A DNA stretch of 64,000 bases from Dendrophyllia cribrosa (taxonomy: Eukaryota; Cnidaria; Anthozoa; Scleractinia; Dendrophylliidae): positions 31,587,643-31,651,642 of the forward strand of contig JAJLRJ010000003.1 in assembly GCA_024195265.1 (NCBI GenBank). The letters are read 5' to 3'. Below, one piece after another: positions 34,285 to 46,443 of this stretch (position 1 is its first letter; every line of letters begins with the position of its first letter). The notes under the pieces are model-generated. The model saw only the letters and a list, made by a program, of their open reading frames with translations, had not been told where the DNA came from and did no database searches. The translations under genes and the position numbers were made by a program.

Positions 34285-36708
34285 GATTTTTTTCACTTGC
34301 ACATTTTGCTGCTCGGTTTTGTGAACTACTTGGTACAAATGCCAGTGTGTTTGCGAGCACTTGCGGTGATTTGATGTAAGTTCCAAATTTCATGAGGGTT
34401 GGATTTCTTTTTTTCACTTGCACATTTTGCTGCTCGGTTTTGTGAACTACTTGGTGCAAATGCCGGTGTGTTTGCGAGCACTTGCGGTGATTTGATGTAA
34501 GTTCCAATTTACATGAGGGTGGGATTCCTTTTTTCACTTGCACATTTTGCTGCTCGGTTTTGTGAACTACTTGGTACAAATGCCAGTGTGTTTGCGAGCA
34601 CTTGCGGTGATTTGATGTAAGTTCCACATTACATGAGGGTGGGATTTCGTTTTTCACTTGCACATTTTGCTGCTCGGTTTTGTGAACTACTTGGTACAAA
34701 TGCCAGTGTGTTTGCGAGCACTTGCGGTGATTTGATGTAAGTTTCAAATTACATGAGGGTGGGATTCCTTTTTTCACTTGCACATTTTGCTGCTCGGTTT
34801 TGTGAACTACTTGGTACAAATGCCAGTGTGTTTGCGAGCACTTGCGGTGATTTGATGTAAGTTCCACATTACATGAGGGTGGGATTTCTTTTTTCACTTG
34901 CACATTTTGCTGCTCGGTTTTGTGAACTACTTGGTACAAATGCCAGTGTGTTTGCGAGCACTTGCGGTGATTTGATGTAAGTTTCAAATTACATGAGGGT
35001 GGGATTCCTTTTTTCACTTGCACATTTTGCTGCTCGGTTTTGTGAACTACTTGGTACAAATGCCAGTGTGTTTGCGAGCACTTGCGGTGATTTGATGTAA
35101 GTTTCAAATTACCTGAGGGTGGGATTCCTTTTTTCACTTGCACATTTTGCTGCTCGGTTTTGTGAACTACTTGGTACAAATGCCGGTGTGTTTGCGAGCA
35201 CTTGCGGTGATTTGATGTAAGTTTCAAATTACATGAGGGTGGGATTCCTTTTATCTCTTGCACATTTTGCTGCTCGGTTTTGTGAACTACTTGGTACAAA
35301 TGCCAGTGTGTTTGCGAGCACTTGCGGTGATTTGATGTAAGTTTCAAATTACATGAGGGTGGGATTCCTTTTTTCACTTGCACATTTTGCTGCTCGGTTT
35401 TGTGAACTACTTGGTACAAATGCCGGTGTGTTTGCGAGCACTTGCAGTGATTTGATGTAAGTTCCACATTACATGAGGGTGGGATTTCTTTTTTCACTTG
35501 CACATTTTGCTGCTCGGTTTTGTGAACTACTTGGCACAAATGCCGGTGTGTTTGCGAGCACTTGCGGTGATTTGATGTAAGTTCCACATTACATGAGGGT
35601 GGGATTTCTTTTTTCACTTGCACATTTTGCTGCTCGGTTTTGTGAACTACTTGGTACAAATGCCGGTGTGTTTGCGAGCACTTGCGGTGATTTGATGTAA
35701 GTTTCAAATTACCTGAGGGTGGGATTCCTTTTTTCACTTGCACATTTTGCTGCTCGGTTTTGTGAACTACTTGGTACAAATGCCGGTGTGTTTGCGAGCA
35801 CTTGCGGTGATTTGATGTAAGTTTCAAATTACATGAGGGTGGGATTCCTTTTATCTCTTGCACATTTTGCTGCTCGGTTTTGTGAACTACTTGGTACAAA
35901 TGCCAGTGTGTTTGCGAGCACTTGCGGTGATTTGATGTAAGTTTCAAATTACATGAGGGTGGGATTCCTTTTTTCACTTGCACATTTTGCTGCTCGGTTT
36001 TGTGAACTACTTGGTACAAATGCCGGTGTGTTTGCGAGCACTTGCAGTGATTTGATGTAAGTTCCACATTACATGAGGGTGGGATTTCTTTTTTCACTTG
36101 CACATTTTGCTGCTCGGTTTTGTGAACTACTTGGCACAAATGCCGGTGTGTTTGCGAGCACTTGCGGTGATTTGATGTAAGTTCCACATTACATGAGGGT
36201 GGGATTTCTTTTTTCACTTGCACATTTTGCTGCTCGGTTTTGTGAACTACTTGGTACAAATGCCGGTGTGTTTGCGAGCACTTGCGGTGATTTGATGTAA
36301 GTTTCAAATTACATGAGGGTGGGATTCCTTTTATCTCTTGCACATTTTGCTGCTCGGTTTTGTGAACTACTTGGTACAAATGCCAGTGTGTTTGCGAGCA
36401 CTTGCGGTGATTTGATGTAAGTTTCAAATTACATGAGGGTGGGATTCCTTTTTTCACTTGCACATTTTGCTGCTCGGTTTTGTGAACTACTTGGTACAAA
36501 TGCCGGTGTGTTTGCGAGCACTTGCGGTGATTTGATGTAAGTTCCACATTACATGAGGGTGGGATTTCTTTTTTCACTTGCACATTTTGCTGCTCGGTTT
36601 TGTGAACTACTTGGTACAAATGCCGGTGTGTTTGCGAGCACTTGCGGTGATTTGATGTAAGTTCCAAATTTCATGAAGGTGGTATTTCTTTTTTACTTGC
36701 ATATTTTG
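34285..36708 (-). repeat. 120-bp satellite array, about 20 copies, with a 600-bp higher-order unit
   Basis: Each 120-bp unit differs from its neighbours at a few positions (CCAGTG or CCGGTG; TTCCACATT or TTTCAAATT; ACATGAG or ACCTGAG; TTTTTCAC or TTTATCTC). A block of five units (about 35101-35700) is repeated exactly at 35701-36300. Since 120 is divisible by three, the minus strand is open for 797 codons (34274-36667), giving a 40-residue repeat with TSNHRKCSQTH and QVVHKTEQQNVQ. I treat it as a satellite, not a gene. Confidence 0.9.
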
Positions 36709-38590
36709 CACTAGGGAGTCAGCGAAATATTGTCCTGTTTTAAAATGTAATTTTTAATTAGTTGGTTTTTATCTCTTTGCAGATTTTGACGTTGACTTCT
36801 GACGAAGATGTCACATGTTTCCTGTTCGATGTAAGGAAATATAGTTAACTTTCTGTTTAATGTGATAAGCAGCCGTTAGGAAAACTAAGTATTAATGATG
36901 AACTTGGGTCTTGTCTTTCGTTGCAAGTGCGAGATTTATATTTAATTCAGACCGGGACTGATACAATCCAAAACCGCATGTAGGCAATAAATGTCGATAG
37001 TGAGCTTGAGCTTTGGTGTGATTTTTTGCATTTGTGCTTAGCTATGCATCACATGTTTTGTTTTTATTTGCCAGAGACCTTGTGGGTCCAGGGAGTGGAA
37101 CACAACAAGAAAGCAGGATACATTTCATTATATAAAACGTCCACAAGAAAGGTCTTAAAAGAGAACAGAAGTTGAAAGTAGACTATGTGGTGTTTTTAAA
37201 GCAAAAATATGTAGGTTTTGGCAATCGTTCTTACGTTTTAACATTATTATGACAGCGGAAAAAACCCGTGCCAGAGACAAAATAAGCCTTGGGTACCAAG
37301 TATTTCATTACTGCGCTTATTTGCAAAAACTGAAAACACGCGTTGTTGTCGTGTGCTGCTCAAACAGAGCACCCAGGTATATTTGGTAAGTTTTTCTGAC
37401 ACTGGTTCGAATGAATAAGGTTCAAGTAGACCATTACGATGCCACAGTTAAAGTGCATTAGAACAATCGCTACAGTAAGGATACGGTTAAGTTCCCTCAA
37501 GTTACGGCAAAAAAAAGAAACTTAGAGAATCGTATGGGTGAAGTGACGTCACAAAATGGTGGCTGGCAATGTTTTTTCGGAAGTAACCGATAAAGTGCAG
37601 CAAATCGTACAAGATATCATTTTAGGAGTATAAAAAGAGAATGCACGTTTGCCATTAGTGGCTGAAGAGACTGTTGGTTCTTGAAAAAGTGAAAGGCTAA
37701 AAGACCGCAGCGACCGAATTTAGTTTGTCTTGTTCCTTTTTGGAAGACCTCAAAGTTGACTGTTGCAATAGTTCAAGCGCGATGTCACAAAATCGTTAAT
37801 CACGCGTTTTCACCTGTTTTACTAGCATTTAATTGTCGCAGTACTGTTCATCGTCCATTAATTATCATTCGTAGACTGTTTCTTACTGGCATTTGATTTA
37901 AAAAAGTAGAAAAGAATTTGTACGTTGAATTTATAGAATTATCTATAGTGCCTCAGTTCCCTTGGATCTGAAATACCAGACTTGGATTAGTTTTTCTTTA
38001 TCGTTCAAAGTCTTTTAACATAAGCAAATAACTGTTCTTGCTAAAATTGAGATGATCATACTACACATATTTCAAGACTTTAGCTACTGTGTTATGGAAC
38101 TAAATGTGCGTAATGTTCCATTAATCATATGTTTGATACCTTAATCAAGGTCTAAGGCATAATACATTTCAGTGCTTTCAGATAGACTGACCTTCGAACG
38201 CGTCTCCATAATCTCTGATTACTGCTAGTTCCTACAAGCTTATCATTTACAATATTATATTAAGTCAAGTTAAGGAAAACTCATATGAACATAAAAAGCT
38301 GAACGGAATGTTGTGTTATGGCCGTTTGTGACCATATACTCAAAGTGCAAACTATTCAGCGACATCGTCTAATATAACAACTGCTGCATTGCTACCAATG
38401 TTACGTGTAAAAATTTAAAAGCGGGAAGGGGAATAGAAGCAAGTACACTATTTCACTATTTCACAGGTGAGTGAAGCGTTTCCATCACGAGGTAGGTAAA
38501 ATTTCTACTAATTTTGGGTATGGTGTGGATCCGTGGTAGCATATTTAACCATTAATACAATGGTTTTTGTTAGCGGTTACCGTCCTTTTT
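36709..38590. other. Non-coding interior of element D
   Basis: No domain-bearing frame. A strong acceptor-like TTTATCTCTTTGCAG (ending 36781) is followed by 16 open codons and a GATGTAAGG donor-like site at about 36830, but no partner exon in phase was found. Otherwise AT-rich sequence. Confidence 0.35.
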
Positions 38591-38899
38591 ATTGCTGGCA
38601 CTTTTTAAAGACCAAAACGGTATCCTGGCTGGCAAATGGGAAAAATAAATAAAAATGCTGGGAAATAGTTTTCCCCCTTAAAAAATGTTGCCCTGGCTGG
38701 CAAACACCATTGACAAAACCGATACTGGCTGGTTACTTCGATTGTCAAAATGCTTCTTGCTGGCTCTGAAGAGCGGATAGTTTTTTCCCACGGTAGTTAA
38801 ATATTAACCGCAAATGTCGTTGCGAATACTCAGGAATCATTTTGCGTAAATAGCAATTGAAATTAGAAAAGTTGGTCGTTGGGTACTCCTGTTTTTTGT

Positions 38900-39205
38900 T
38901 CAAAAAAGACTAATTTCTGCAAAAGCTAATAAATGTAAGATGCAGATTGGCCCTTTTTTTTTGAGGTTTACTCCGAGGCCTTTACTCCTTGCGATTTCAT
39001 CTATCGCAGTGAAGGTTTTTAAGTGCTTCAGGAATTGGTTCAGCTCTTTGTGTTCGTCGTGTAGCGGAACATTGAATTTTTCTTTGTGGATCGCCGCGTT
39101 ACTACTGGCGCGGCTAGAAGCCTCGTCTGTGGCCGCAAGAAAGAATGACACCAAAACTCTGACTGTCTTATTCAAAGGAGCAGAGCTGGCATCGCTATTT
39201 GCCAT
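38900..39205 (-). CDS. Hypothetical ORF in element C (possible first exon)
   Basis: From the ATG at 39205 the frame runs about 100 codons (MANSDASSAPLNKT; HDEHKELNQFLKHLKTF) and stops right after entering the junction with element D. It starts about 460 bp inside the right TIR, as a first exon of the outer element would. Donor-like GGAGTAAA sites occur near 38980. The composition looks protein-like (mixed, helical), but I recognise no domain; a longer frame upstream to 39298 exists. The downstream part, if any, is missing from this copy. Confidence 0.35.
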   Translation of the reverse strand: MANSDASSAPLNKTVRVLVSFFLAATDEASSRASSNAAIHKEKFNVPLHDEHKELNQFLKHLKTFTAIDEIARSKGLGVNLKKKGPICILHLLAFAEISLF

Positions 39206-39715
39206 ATCCAAAGGTTGAAATGATAAAACAATCCCTTCAAGATTTACAAAAAATCGTGATAAATCTGATAAATGTAAACTGTAAAGAACAATTAGCATCG
39301 AGTCTGGTATCGCATGGTATCAGCACGTGCACTTTCCTGGCATCCGGTTGAAACAATGGGTCTCTGTCTGCTCGTCTGTTGATTACTTGACAGTTTCATT
39401 ATTAGATAATTTTTTTTATTTTGAAAGGAGACATCACTTAACGCTCGCCTAATTGATTCGCATTTTCCGCTAAAACGTATATTTGTGACGATTTCCTGAA
39501 TTCCCGACAGACAGGCTAAAAAATCCCGCATCCCATGCGCAAATTTGGGCTAATCCCGCTTCCCGGGGAGCAGTAAAATCCCGTTTCCCGTCAAGATATT
39601 TTTTTCCCGAATCCCGCACCGTATTTTGGTCAAATCCCGGATCCCGAAAATACCCTTCCAGACCCTGTATTTTATTAGTCCACGCCAATACACTTTACGG
39701 ATTACAGTGTGTTCA

Positions 39716-39810
39716 GTGACGAACGGCTAGCGCGTTTAGCGCTCGAAACGTCAGTTTCTGAATCTTTTGACAGTGGCCAATTTACCTTATAAACTCAGTT
39801 GATGAATCCG
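39716..39810 (+). repeat. Relic of a Penelope-like element 3' end
   Basis: The stretch with GCTCGAAACGTCAG, CTGAATCTTTTGACAGTGG, CAATTTACCTTAT and ACTCAGT matches the 3' end of the elements at 57.5 and 63.4 kb in order. It includes a decayed hammerhead-like core (GTGACGA, then CGAAAC); the required C before TGA is replaced. It is a solitary remnant directly beside the right end of element C. Confidence 0.7.
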
Positions 39811-40138
39811 AGTTTTCCTGACCGGTTACTTGGTTGGAACAGCTTATCCCGGACAGTCTGTGTAACTTAAAAGATAAGAATTGAACAATTTTCGCCAAAA
39901 GTAAAATTGTAAATACGCAAACTGTAGCCCCTCTCTGCACAGAAAGCCTAGTTGGCTTCGGTTATTTTAGGTAAGAGAGAAGTAAAAACAAAAACAAAAA
40001 ACAGGCTAAAATGTGGCTTAGAGGCTCTAGGACAGTCAAAAAACGACACATGGACAACATTTCTTAAATGATTGTTTATTCTCATATTTCGTTCGCATAC
40101 CAAATTGACGTTGAGGCTTCCATACATGCAAAGTCTAA

Positions 40139-40631
40139 GGCTGCGTTTTTTTGGTAGAATCCGAAATTGGATTTGTGATGTCAGATCATATGGATTTTTC
40201 ATGACCAAAAAAACGATAAATCCTAAAACGGATCATTTAACATAAAAAACCGTTGGTATGCAAATGAAGCTATTTTGACTCGCTTGTGTTTATCAGCCTG
40301 CTCGACAAATAGCTTTCAAAATATAAGCAATAAAATCTTACCTGAATTGCCCATGATATGAAATCGTGAAAGAAACAAAACAGTGAACGGAACGAGTAAA
40401 TTTGTATGAAAGAACGCTTGTCAGATGTACTTTTTTCGAATCCATTCCCCAAAAAACGCTCAGATCACGAATCTAAAAATCCGGATTGAGATTTGATCTG
40501 AAAAATCTCACCGAAGTATGGATTCAACGGATTCATGATCCGTTTTTGGATTTTAGTAAAAAAAAAAAAACGCAAAATCCGTTTTTGGATTCAAGAATCC
40601 GGATTCTGATTTTCCCAAAAAAAGCGCAGCC
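40139..40631. mobile_element. ~493-bp TIR element
   Basis: GGCTGCGTTTTTTTGG at the left is matched by CCCAAAAAAAGCGCAGCC at the right (one or two differences). The right half is rich in AATCCGGATT, GGATTC and GATCCG words. No clear target duplication is visible, so the exact boundaries are provisional. Confidence 0.65.
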
Positions 40632-40634
40632 CAA

Positions 40635-40811
40635 AATAGGCCATTTCCGAGTTGCTTTTTGTCTCGTTATCAAAGCGAGGCTTGGTGCACAACCTTTCAT
40701 ATGAAAATTAGTTTTCATTCACATGTAAATAAAACTAATTTTCACATGAAAGGTTGTGCACCAAGCCTCACTCTAATAACGAGACAAAAAGCAACTCGGA
40801 AATGGCCTATT
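40635..40811. mobile_element. 177-bp near-perfect foldback
   Basis: Arms of over 80 bp (AATAGGCCATTTCCGAGTTG at the left, its complement at the right) surround a short spacer near 40725. Only a few mismatches in the arms suggest it is young. Confidence 0.85.
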
Positions 40812-40869
40812 CTGTTCGTGAGCCTGCGTGTCCTGTAAAGTACGTTGAGGCACGGCATTCGTGGAAAGC

Positions 40870-41023
40870 AGCTTTAGTTAGGTTTAGGTTTTAAGTATAG
40901 TTTTTATAATAGTATCTTATCTATCTAATTGCATGTTGATACCGATATATTTTAAATGTTCTTTTTTTTTATTATTATAGCTGATGAATTGTCCGTGGAT
41001 AAATAAAGATTATCTATCTATCT
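40870..41023 (+). mobile_element. LINE-like 3' terminus with TATC repeat
   Basis: ATAAATAAAGATTATC followed by TATCTATC at 41001-41022 is the kind of 3' end left by CR1/L2/RTE-type LINEs. No coding part remains. Low specificity. Confidence 0.4.
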
Positions 41024-41277
41024 CTGCTCTCTGCTCACCTTGAAAGACCTTACTCAGTCCTCTGCCTCGACCTCATCCCTCGCCCCGCCCCCAGTCTTCC
41101 GGAGAAAGCGGAATACATACGTCAAATTTACATAAATAACCAATGTCGTAAGTCTGCGTATGGAGCTTGACTGATGGGGTTTCATTTAGAGTTCCGTTCA
41201 CTCAAAACCTTTGGGAAATCAGGTTATGTTTGGGAGAAGTTTTGTAGAATAGGTGTCCAGTAATACGTTTGTCCAAT

Positions 41278-44200
41278 ATGAGCTTTTACCTTATGAAAAT
41301 GAAGGATGGAAGCTCGAAAGACTGCCCAAGCGACTGCAGCGGCCATGGTTCTTGTGTCAGTGGGTCTTGTGTTTGCGAGGTAAAGATTCTTAAATGTTAA
41401 GACTTATTTAAGCTTGGCGGTTTGTAGATTTTTGTCTGCTTTCTAGACGTGTTTAGTCAATAGGGATAAATGAAAGACAAGTGTTGCTGAATTTCTTGTT
41501 GAAAGTTTCTGTCGACCGTTATAAACTTAAAATACGTCTCCACGTTTCATCATGTTTACATGTAGTTCATTTCATTTGCCACTCCGGCCAGCGATGCCAA
41601 GTTTTAAAATTAAGGAAACCTTTGACATCCTGTACATTTTTTGACTTCCTGAAGTTATAAAAAAATCTTTCAATATACAAACTTTTCTCGCTTTACATAT
41701 TATAAAGGTTAACGAATGTCTATTTTGCCGGTTTGTACATGTACATACAGTGTACGTAGTATTTCAAATGTGGCAAAACTGAAATCGAACAAATCTTAAC
41801 ATAAAATTAAGTTAATAATAACTTTATTTGAAATCGCAATGAATCCCTTTTATTTCATGTGCTTATCCTGTTTTCATTATGACTGTGCACAGATAATTAG
41901 CAAATCTTGCAGCACACACCATTTTAAGCTTATAAACCTGATAAACTATTGCAAAATTGGATATAAAGTTTCAGCAAATGCCAACGCAGGAAAAAGAAGT
42001 CGCATGCTGGGTAAAACCACTGACATCAACTGTCAAATATAATCAATCATGCTCAATTCAGTACCTGCTAGACATATTGTTTTTGTGGAGCAATTTTAGA
42101 ATACCCGGCCACTTATTTACATATCGCAGAACTTTTTATAGAACGAGGCATATGAAAACAATATTTAAGGAGCCATTCTTATTCAACGAGATGTAAATAA
42201 GTGGCCGGGTATTGAACAGTTTAGCCGTTTTTGTTTTTATTTCATTATTGTGAAGGTCAGGGTAATGGTTTGAAAGATAGCCAATTATCTTTCCCTTAAA
42301 CAATAATTATTGTTTATACTAATACCGGTAAACCCTCAGTTTATATGAAGCTGCAGTATGTTTTTTTTGTCTGTGGCATTTCGCCAGGACACGATTTCCT
42401 TTCCTTAAATCCTATTATATGCCCAAAGGACTGCAACATTATATCACTGTTTTCCATGCATGGGTCCAGTGAGTGCCTTCAGAAACAAAATAAAAATCTC
42501 ATTGACAGCAACTCATGTACTTAACACCTTATGTGGGGCATGCCTTCAGGATGTATGTTTTTTGGTTTCTTGCTAAAATATTGAAACATTGGCTGTTTTT
42601 TATGCTAGAAGACTCTAGTATAAAAAATGAAAATAGGCTAGATGCAATTAACGTCTGATGACTTTAACATCTTATTTTAAGAGCATCGTCTAGACCATGG
42701 ATTTAGATGTATAAGAAATAAATTTATTATCCTGGCTTGTAAACAAAAGCAAAAATCATTCAGTCACTCACATGTCATGTACTGAGTGTTACTAAATAAT
42801 TACACGTAACATCTTATTTGAGACCTTCCCTATAGGATGTGCTAGGATGTGCATTAATATTACTTTAAAGAGGGAGTGGAGAGTGGGAGCAGCTAAATAA
42901 ATTTCTTGCTCCAAAAAGGGGGGTTTATTTGAGAGGGGGACTTAATAGAGGATTTATGGTATCTATGGTTGTACTATTAAGTTGTTGTGAAGTTGTTAAG
43001 TTGTTTATGCGTGTGTGAACATATCCACATGTAACACGCGCAATATAAATTGATTTTATTATTTTTATTATTGTCGTTAACCATTGAATTTGTGGAGATG
43101 TGGTTGTCCAGTGGTTGGCATTTTTGTGAACCTTATCCACTAGGGATAATGCTTAACGTCCTGGACTTTAAAATCAGTACATTCGACTGAGCTCAATCTA
43201 AACGTTTATTACTTCTTGCATTCACTCTTACAACGGGCGTGCACAGAGCTACTCTGATCACTTGTAAAGAATCACTCTAACTTATGCTACTAACAATACT
43301 CTTCATTGCAATTGGCTGTTGCTAAGCGATAATCAATTGGAGTTCGACAATGTTCCTATTGTTTTGTGAATCGATGGCTAAACTCTGAATAAACCTGTCA
43401 CGCACTTAGACAAATGCGAAGTCTCCGACAGCATGTTGGACTGTTAATCTGAAGGCTGATAGTTCAAGCGCTGGGTTCTGCTTTTCTGTTTGTTTCCTTA
43501 GACAATAAAATTTACTATAATTATGTTGTCTCTACCCAGCTGTATATAAATGGGTTGCCCAGCATTCATAGTAGGGACGGACCTTAGGAAATGAGAACCA
43601 TTGAGTCATCCCCGAAGTCGGAAGTTGGGTGTTTCTTTTTATGGCATGCTACCGCTTCTCACAACAAATAGGAAATCCTTTCTTTTAACATCTGTGGCAT
43701 GAGGTGATAAAGACAGAAGACGCAAATAGGAAACAATTAACTTCCTGTTACCATTCGTCAATGTTCTCATTGTTGGGGGCAACCTAGACCAGCATCCCAT
43801 CCAGGGGAAGTAATATTTAATACTCACCTCACTCTCGTCATGCTACAGAAAAAGAGGTCAAGCTCTGGCGTTTTTGGTCCACTTGGCTGGCGAAGACTAA
43901 ACCTGCCTACTGAATATTGAATAATGAATTCATTTTTTTTCCTTTTGGTATCTTTCTAGGTCCAGTATAGTGGTGGGTCATGCAGTGATACAAATACAGG
44001 ATATTTTGTTGGCTTTAGTGCAGTCTTCTTTTTTGTTTGTGCTGTATCTGCAGCTCAGCTGGTATGTTGATTTTCGTTTCAAGTGCAATTTCTGTGTAAA
44101 ACCAAAATACTGTTGATAATTACATGTACCAGTTGATGTGAAATGAGTCGCGTCAGGAGCCCATTACCCGGAGCGTGCAACTACCATAAATGTGTGCAAT

Positions 44201-46403
44201 GGCGTTTTCACAAGTAGGTTTATTTTTAGATAAGCCCTTCCCGCGAATTGGTTTTGGAAAGCCAATCACAAGCAATTGCATAATTAATAACTATTGACAT
44301 GTTCGCATTCCTGTGTGGTGAATGTCTGATTTCCAGTCGCTATGTGAATATGTGAATAGTTATTAATTATGCAATTGCTTGTGATTGGCTTTTTGAAACC
44401 AATTCGCAGGAAAGACTTGTCTAAAAATACACCTACTTGTAAAAGCGCCGTTTCACAGAGGCAGTTACCAGTATGGAAGTTGCACGCTCCGGGATTATGG
44501 GCTCCTGGGCACGTAAAATAAATACAATAATTGTTGCATGTTCAAATTTTTCTTTGTTTGAAAATTTTCAAACCAGTTTGATTTTTGTTTTCCTTTGTTT
44601 CAGCGTAGATTATGATAATGAATCTGAGACAAAGGACTGGTTTGAAAGAAAAATTTGAACCACATGTAATAGATAAAATATGAGTGGCAGCTAGAACTCG
44701 TGTGTTAATATTCATACACTAATTCTGCTGCGAATATCATATATGACTTATAAAACAACAATACAGCATGTAGCTATGTATGAAGCTATTTAGCATTCCT
44801 ATTAGTATTCTGATTCTGTGATACAGTATAGCTGTTCTGTATCAGGATTTACAAGCCTTCATTTAGTACTTTCCTAATGAATTATTAATGAATTTTATAA
44901 CATATATCAAGCCTGCAAATAATTTTCTTCTCTAAGCAAGTCATTTGTTAGTCCAGGAACAATATTGACCTGACAAGAAGTCATTCTGGTCGGAGAATTT
45001 TGTTCTGCATGGTTTATATTCACTGAAAAGTGCCTAAAGTTCAAAGCTAACTATAGAAAGTTTTTCACGTTTCACCAAGAGAAGAGAGTTTTTATGTCAG
45101 AATTTAATTGTATCAGAACTACCCAGTCCATCTTTCATGAGGCCAGCTTAAGCTTTCGCCAGTCAAAATGCCAAATTTACCCGACGTTTGTCCGATGACA
45201 GGCTGTTATTTGCAGCCTTGTATATTATACTTCATCCATGTGGCACAATTGTACTTGGAATGATCATACACTGATTATATAAAGTTTAATATTCCTTTCA
45301 AATGTTTTTTTTAATTAATCCTTTTCTTTTGGACAGGTTCTCTGTGTTCGATCAGAGTTTCGGAACTTGAAGAGGCCAAGTTTAGCCAAAGCTTGCCGAC
45401 TAACAGTGCAAAAGACCCTTTATCTTTGTATGATTATAGCGTGTGGTACAAGAGGTGTTTATTTTTCAATCCAGGTGAGCTAGAGTGTACCAGTATTTGA
45501 GGCTCACAACTGTTATTTTTTTCTTACAGTAGACTCTCTCAACTCTTTCACTCCCAGAGTCAGGGCTTCTGATAAATTACGCGATGGTGCGATTTCGCAT
45601 AATTGTCCTCAAATCACATCCAATCGCATAATTCACGAAAAATCGCATAATAGTCCTTTTTACAGTTGTGTGCTTGGTGACCTTGCCTTTGAGTGGAAGC
45701 GAGGCTGGAGGTGACCTTGCTTTGATACAAACCTTTCTGCCTTTCATATGTTCATAATGCTTTTCTCATGCTAACTAGCTAAATTTACCTCTGAAAAGCT
45801 CCAAGGTCTGTATCAAAGCAAGGTCACCTCCAGCCTCGCTTCCACTCAAAGGCAAGGTCACCAAGCACACAACTGTAAAAAGGACTATTCGTAAAAAATC
45901 ACACAAAATCGCATATGTGAACAAACCACACGATACACTATCGCTTTAGCTAAGAAACTTAAGCTAAAATTTGTTTTTTTCTATTATGAATTATCCTGTA
46001 TCAAATTAACAAACCGGCACTTTAGATCGAAACTGCTTTCGTTCTTAGCCACAACAAGCTTGGTAACCGCGTAAATTTCTTGAGCACATGTTTTATTTGG
46101 CCTGGTTACTAAGGTTAACCAAGATGGCCGCTTGTTTACAGACTCTTTTCTTGGATTCTGTCGTTCGTTTTGGATGTTCCTTCATAGCTAAAAGCTTCAA
46201 AATGTCCCACAAAGATAGCGAGCACCGTTTTAGAACAGGTATTTTCGTTTTCTTCTTCTGAAACCTAGTAAAGCATGCATAAAAAAGTTCCAGAAAAAAT
46301 CGCATAATTGCATAATTTTCCGCATAATAGTCCTTGCTTATCACATAATTTTCCATTTGTGAAGGAAAAGGGAGGGGGCCCGGGGGGGTACTCCCATATA
46401 TGA

Positions 46404-46443
<40 letters not shown>

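Larger units (their letters stand above)
28995..38891. mobile_element. 9.9-kb TIR element (element D) nested inside element C
   Basis: The ends are CAGGAGTACCCAACGA and its exact complement (38876-38891). A 6-bp T-run flanks each side (28989-28994 and 38892-38897), consistent with a TTTTTT duplication. CTGGCTGG words recur near both ends in the same orientation (29051-29163 and about 38594-38765). The interior holds two possible small exons near the left end, diverged tandem repeats (30.3-33.6 kb) and a 120-bp satellite (34.3-36.7 kb). No transposase is evident. The terminus matches element A (3470-4090) at 14 of 16 positions. Confidence 0.8.
28893..39667. mobile_element. Outer TIR element (element C), ~0.87 kb of own sequence, split by a 9.9-kb element
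   Basis: The ends are CAGGGTCTGGAAGGG and its complement, flanked by TATTTT at 28887-28892 and 39668-39673. Own sequence is 28893-28994 and 38892-39667. Both parts contain several GGGATTCGGGA-like words seen on the plus strand as AATCCCGCATCCCG or GGATCCCG, in one orientation. An ORF start (39205, minus strand) lies in the right part. Nothing in it looks like a transposase, so it is probably non-autonomous. Confidence 0.82.
41380..43959. other. Intron 1 of the 12-exon gene
   Basis: Contains the foldback at 42100-42213, a degenerate tRNA-Asn-like stretch (about 43421-43480), and 42862-42960, an interspersed repeat also present around 46366-46900. No other exon seen. Confidence 0.6.

Noticed and set aside
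34274..36667. 797-codon minus-strand frame of 40-residue repeats as a gene
   Set aside because: It coincides with a 120-bp satellite whose unit is divisible by three. Start and end fall at array edges and the block structure is explained by tandem duplication. No promoter, splice site or domain seen.
28893..39667. Polinton/Maverick element, because of the 6-bp duplications and large size
   Set aside because: TIRs are only 15-16 bp, and no polymerase, integrase, ATPase or capsid-like frame is visible.
43421..43480. tRNA-Asn gene
   Set aside because: GTCTCCGACAGC, a CTGTTAA anticodon-loop-like word and AGTTCAAGCGC resemble tRNA-Asn(GTT), but the D-arm is missing and the acceptor stem does not pair. 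At best a tRNA-derived relic.
46093..46356. 87-codon minus-strand frame starting MENYVISKDYYAENY
   Set aside because: Its N-terminus is made of the TCGCATAAT repeat words of a degraded element; the rest has no domain.
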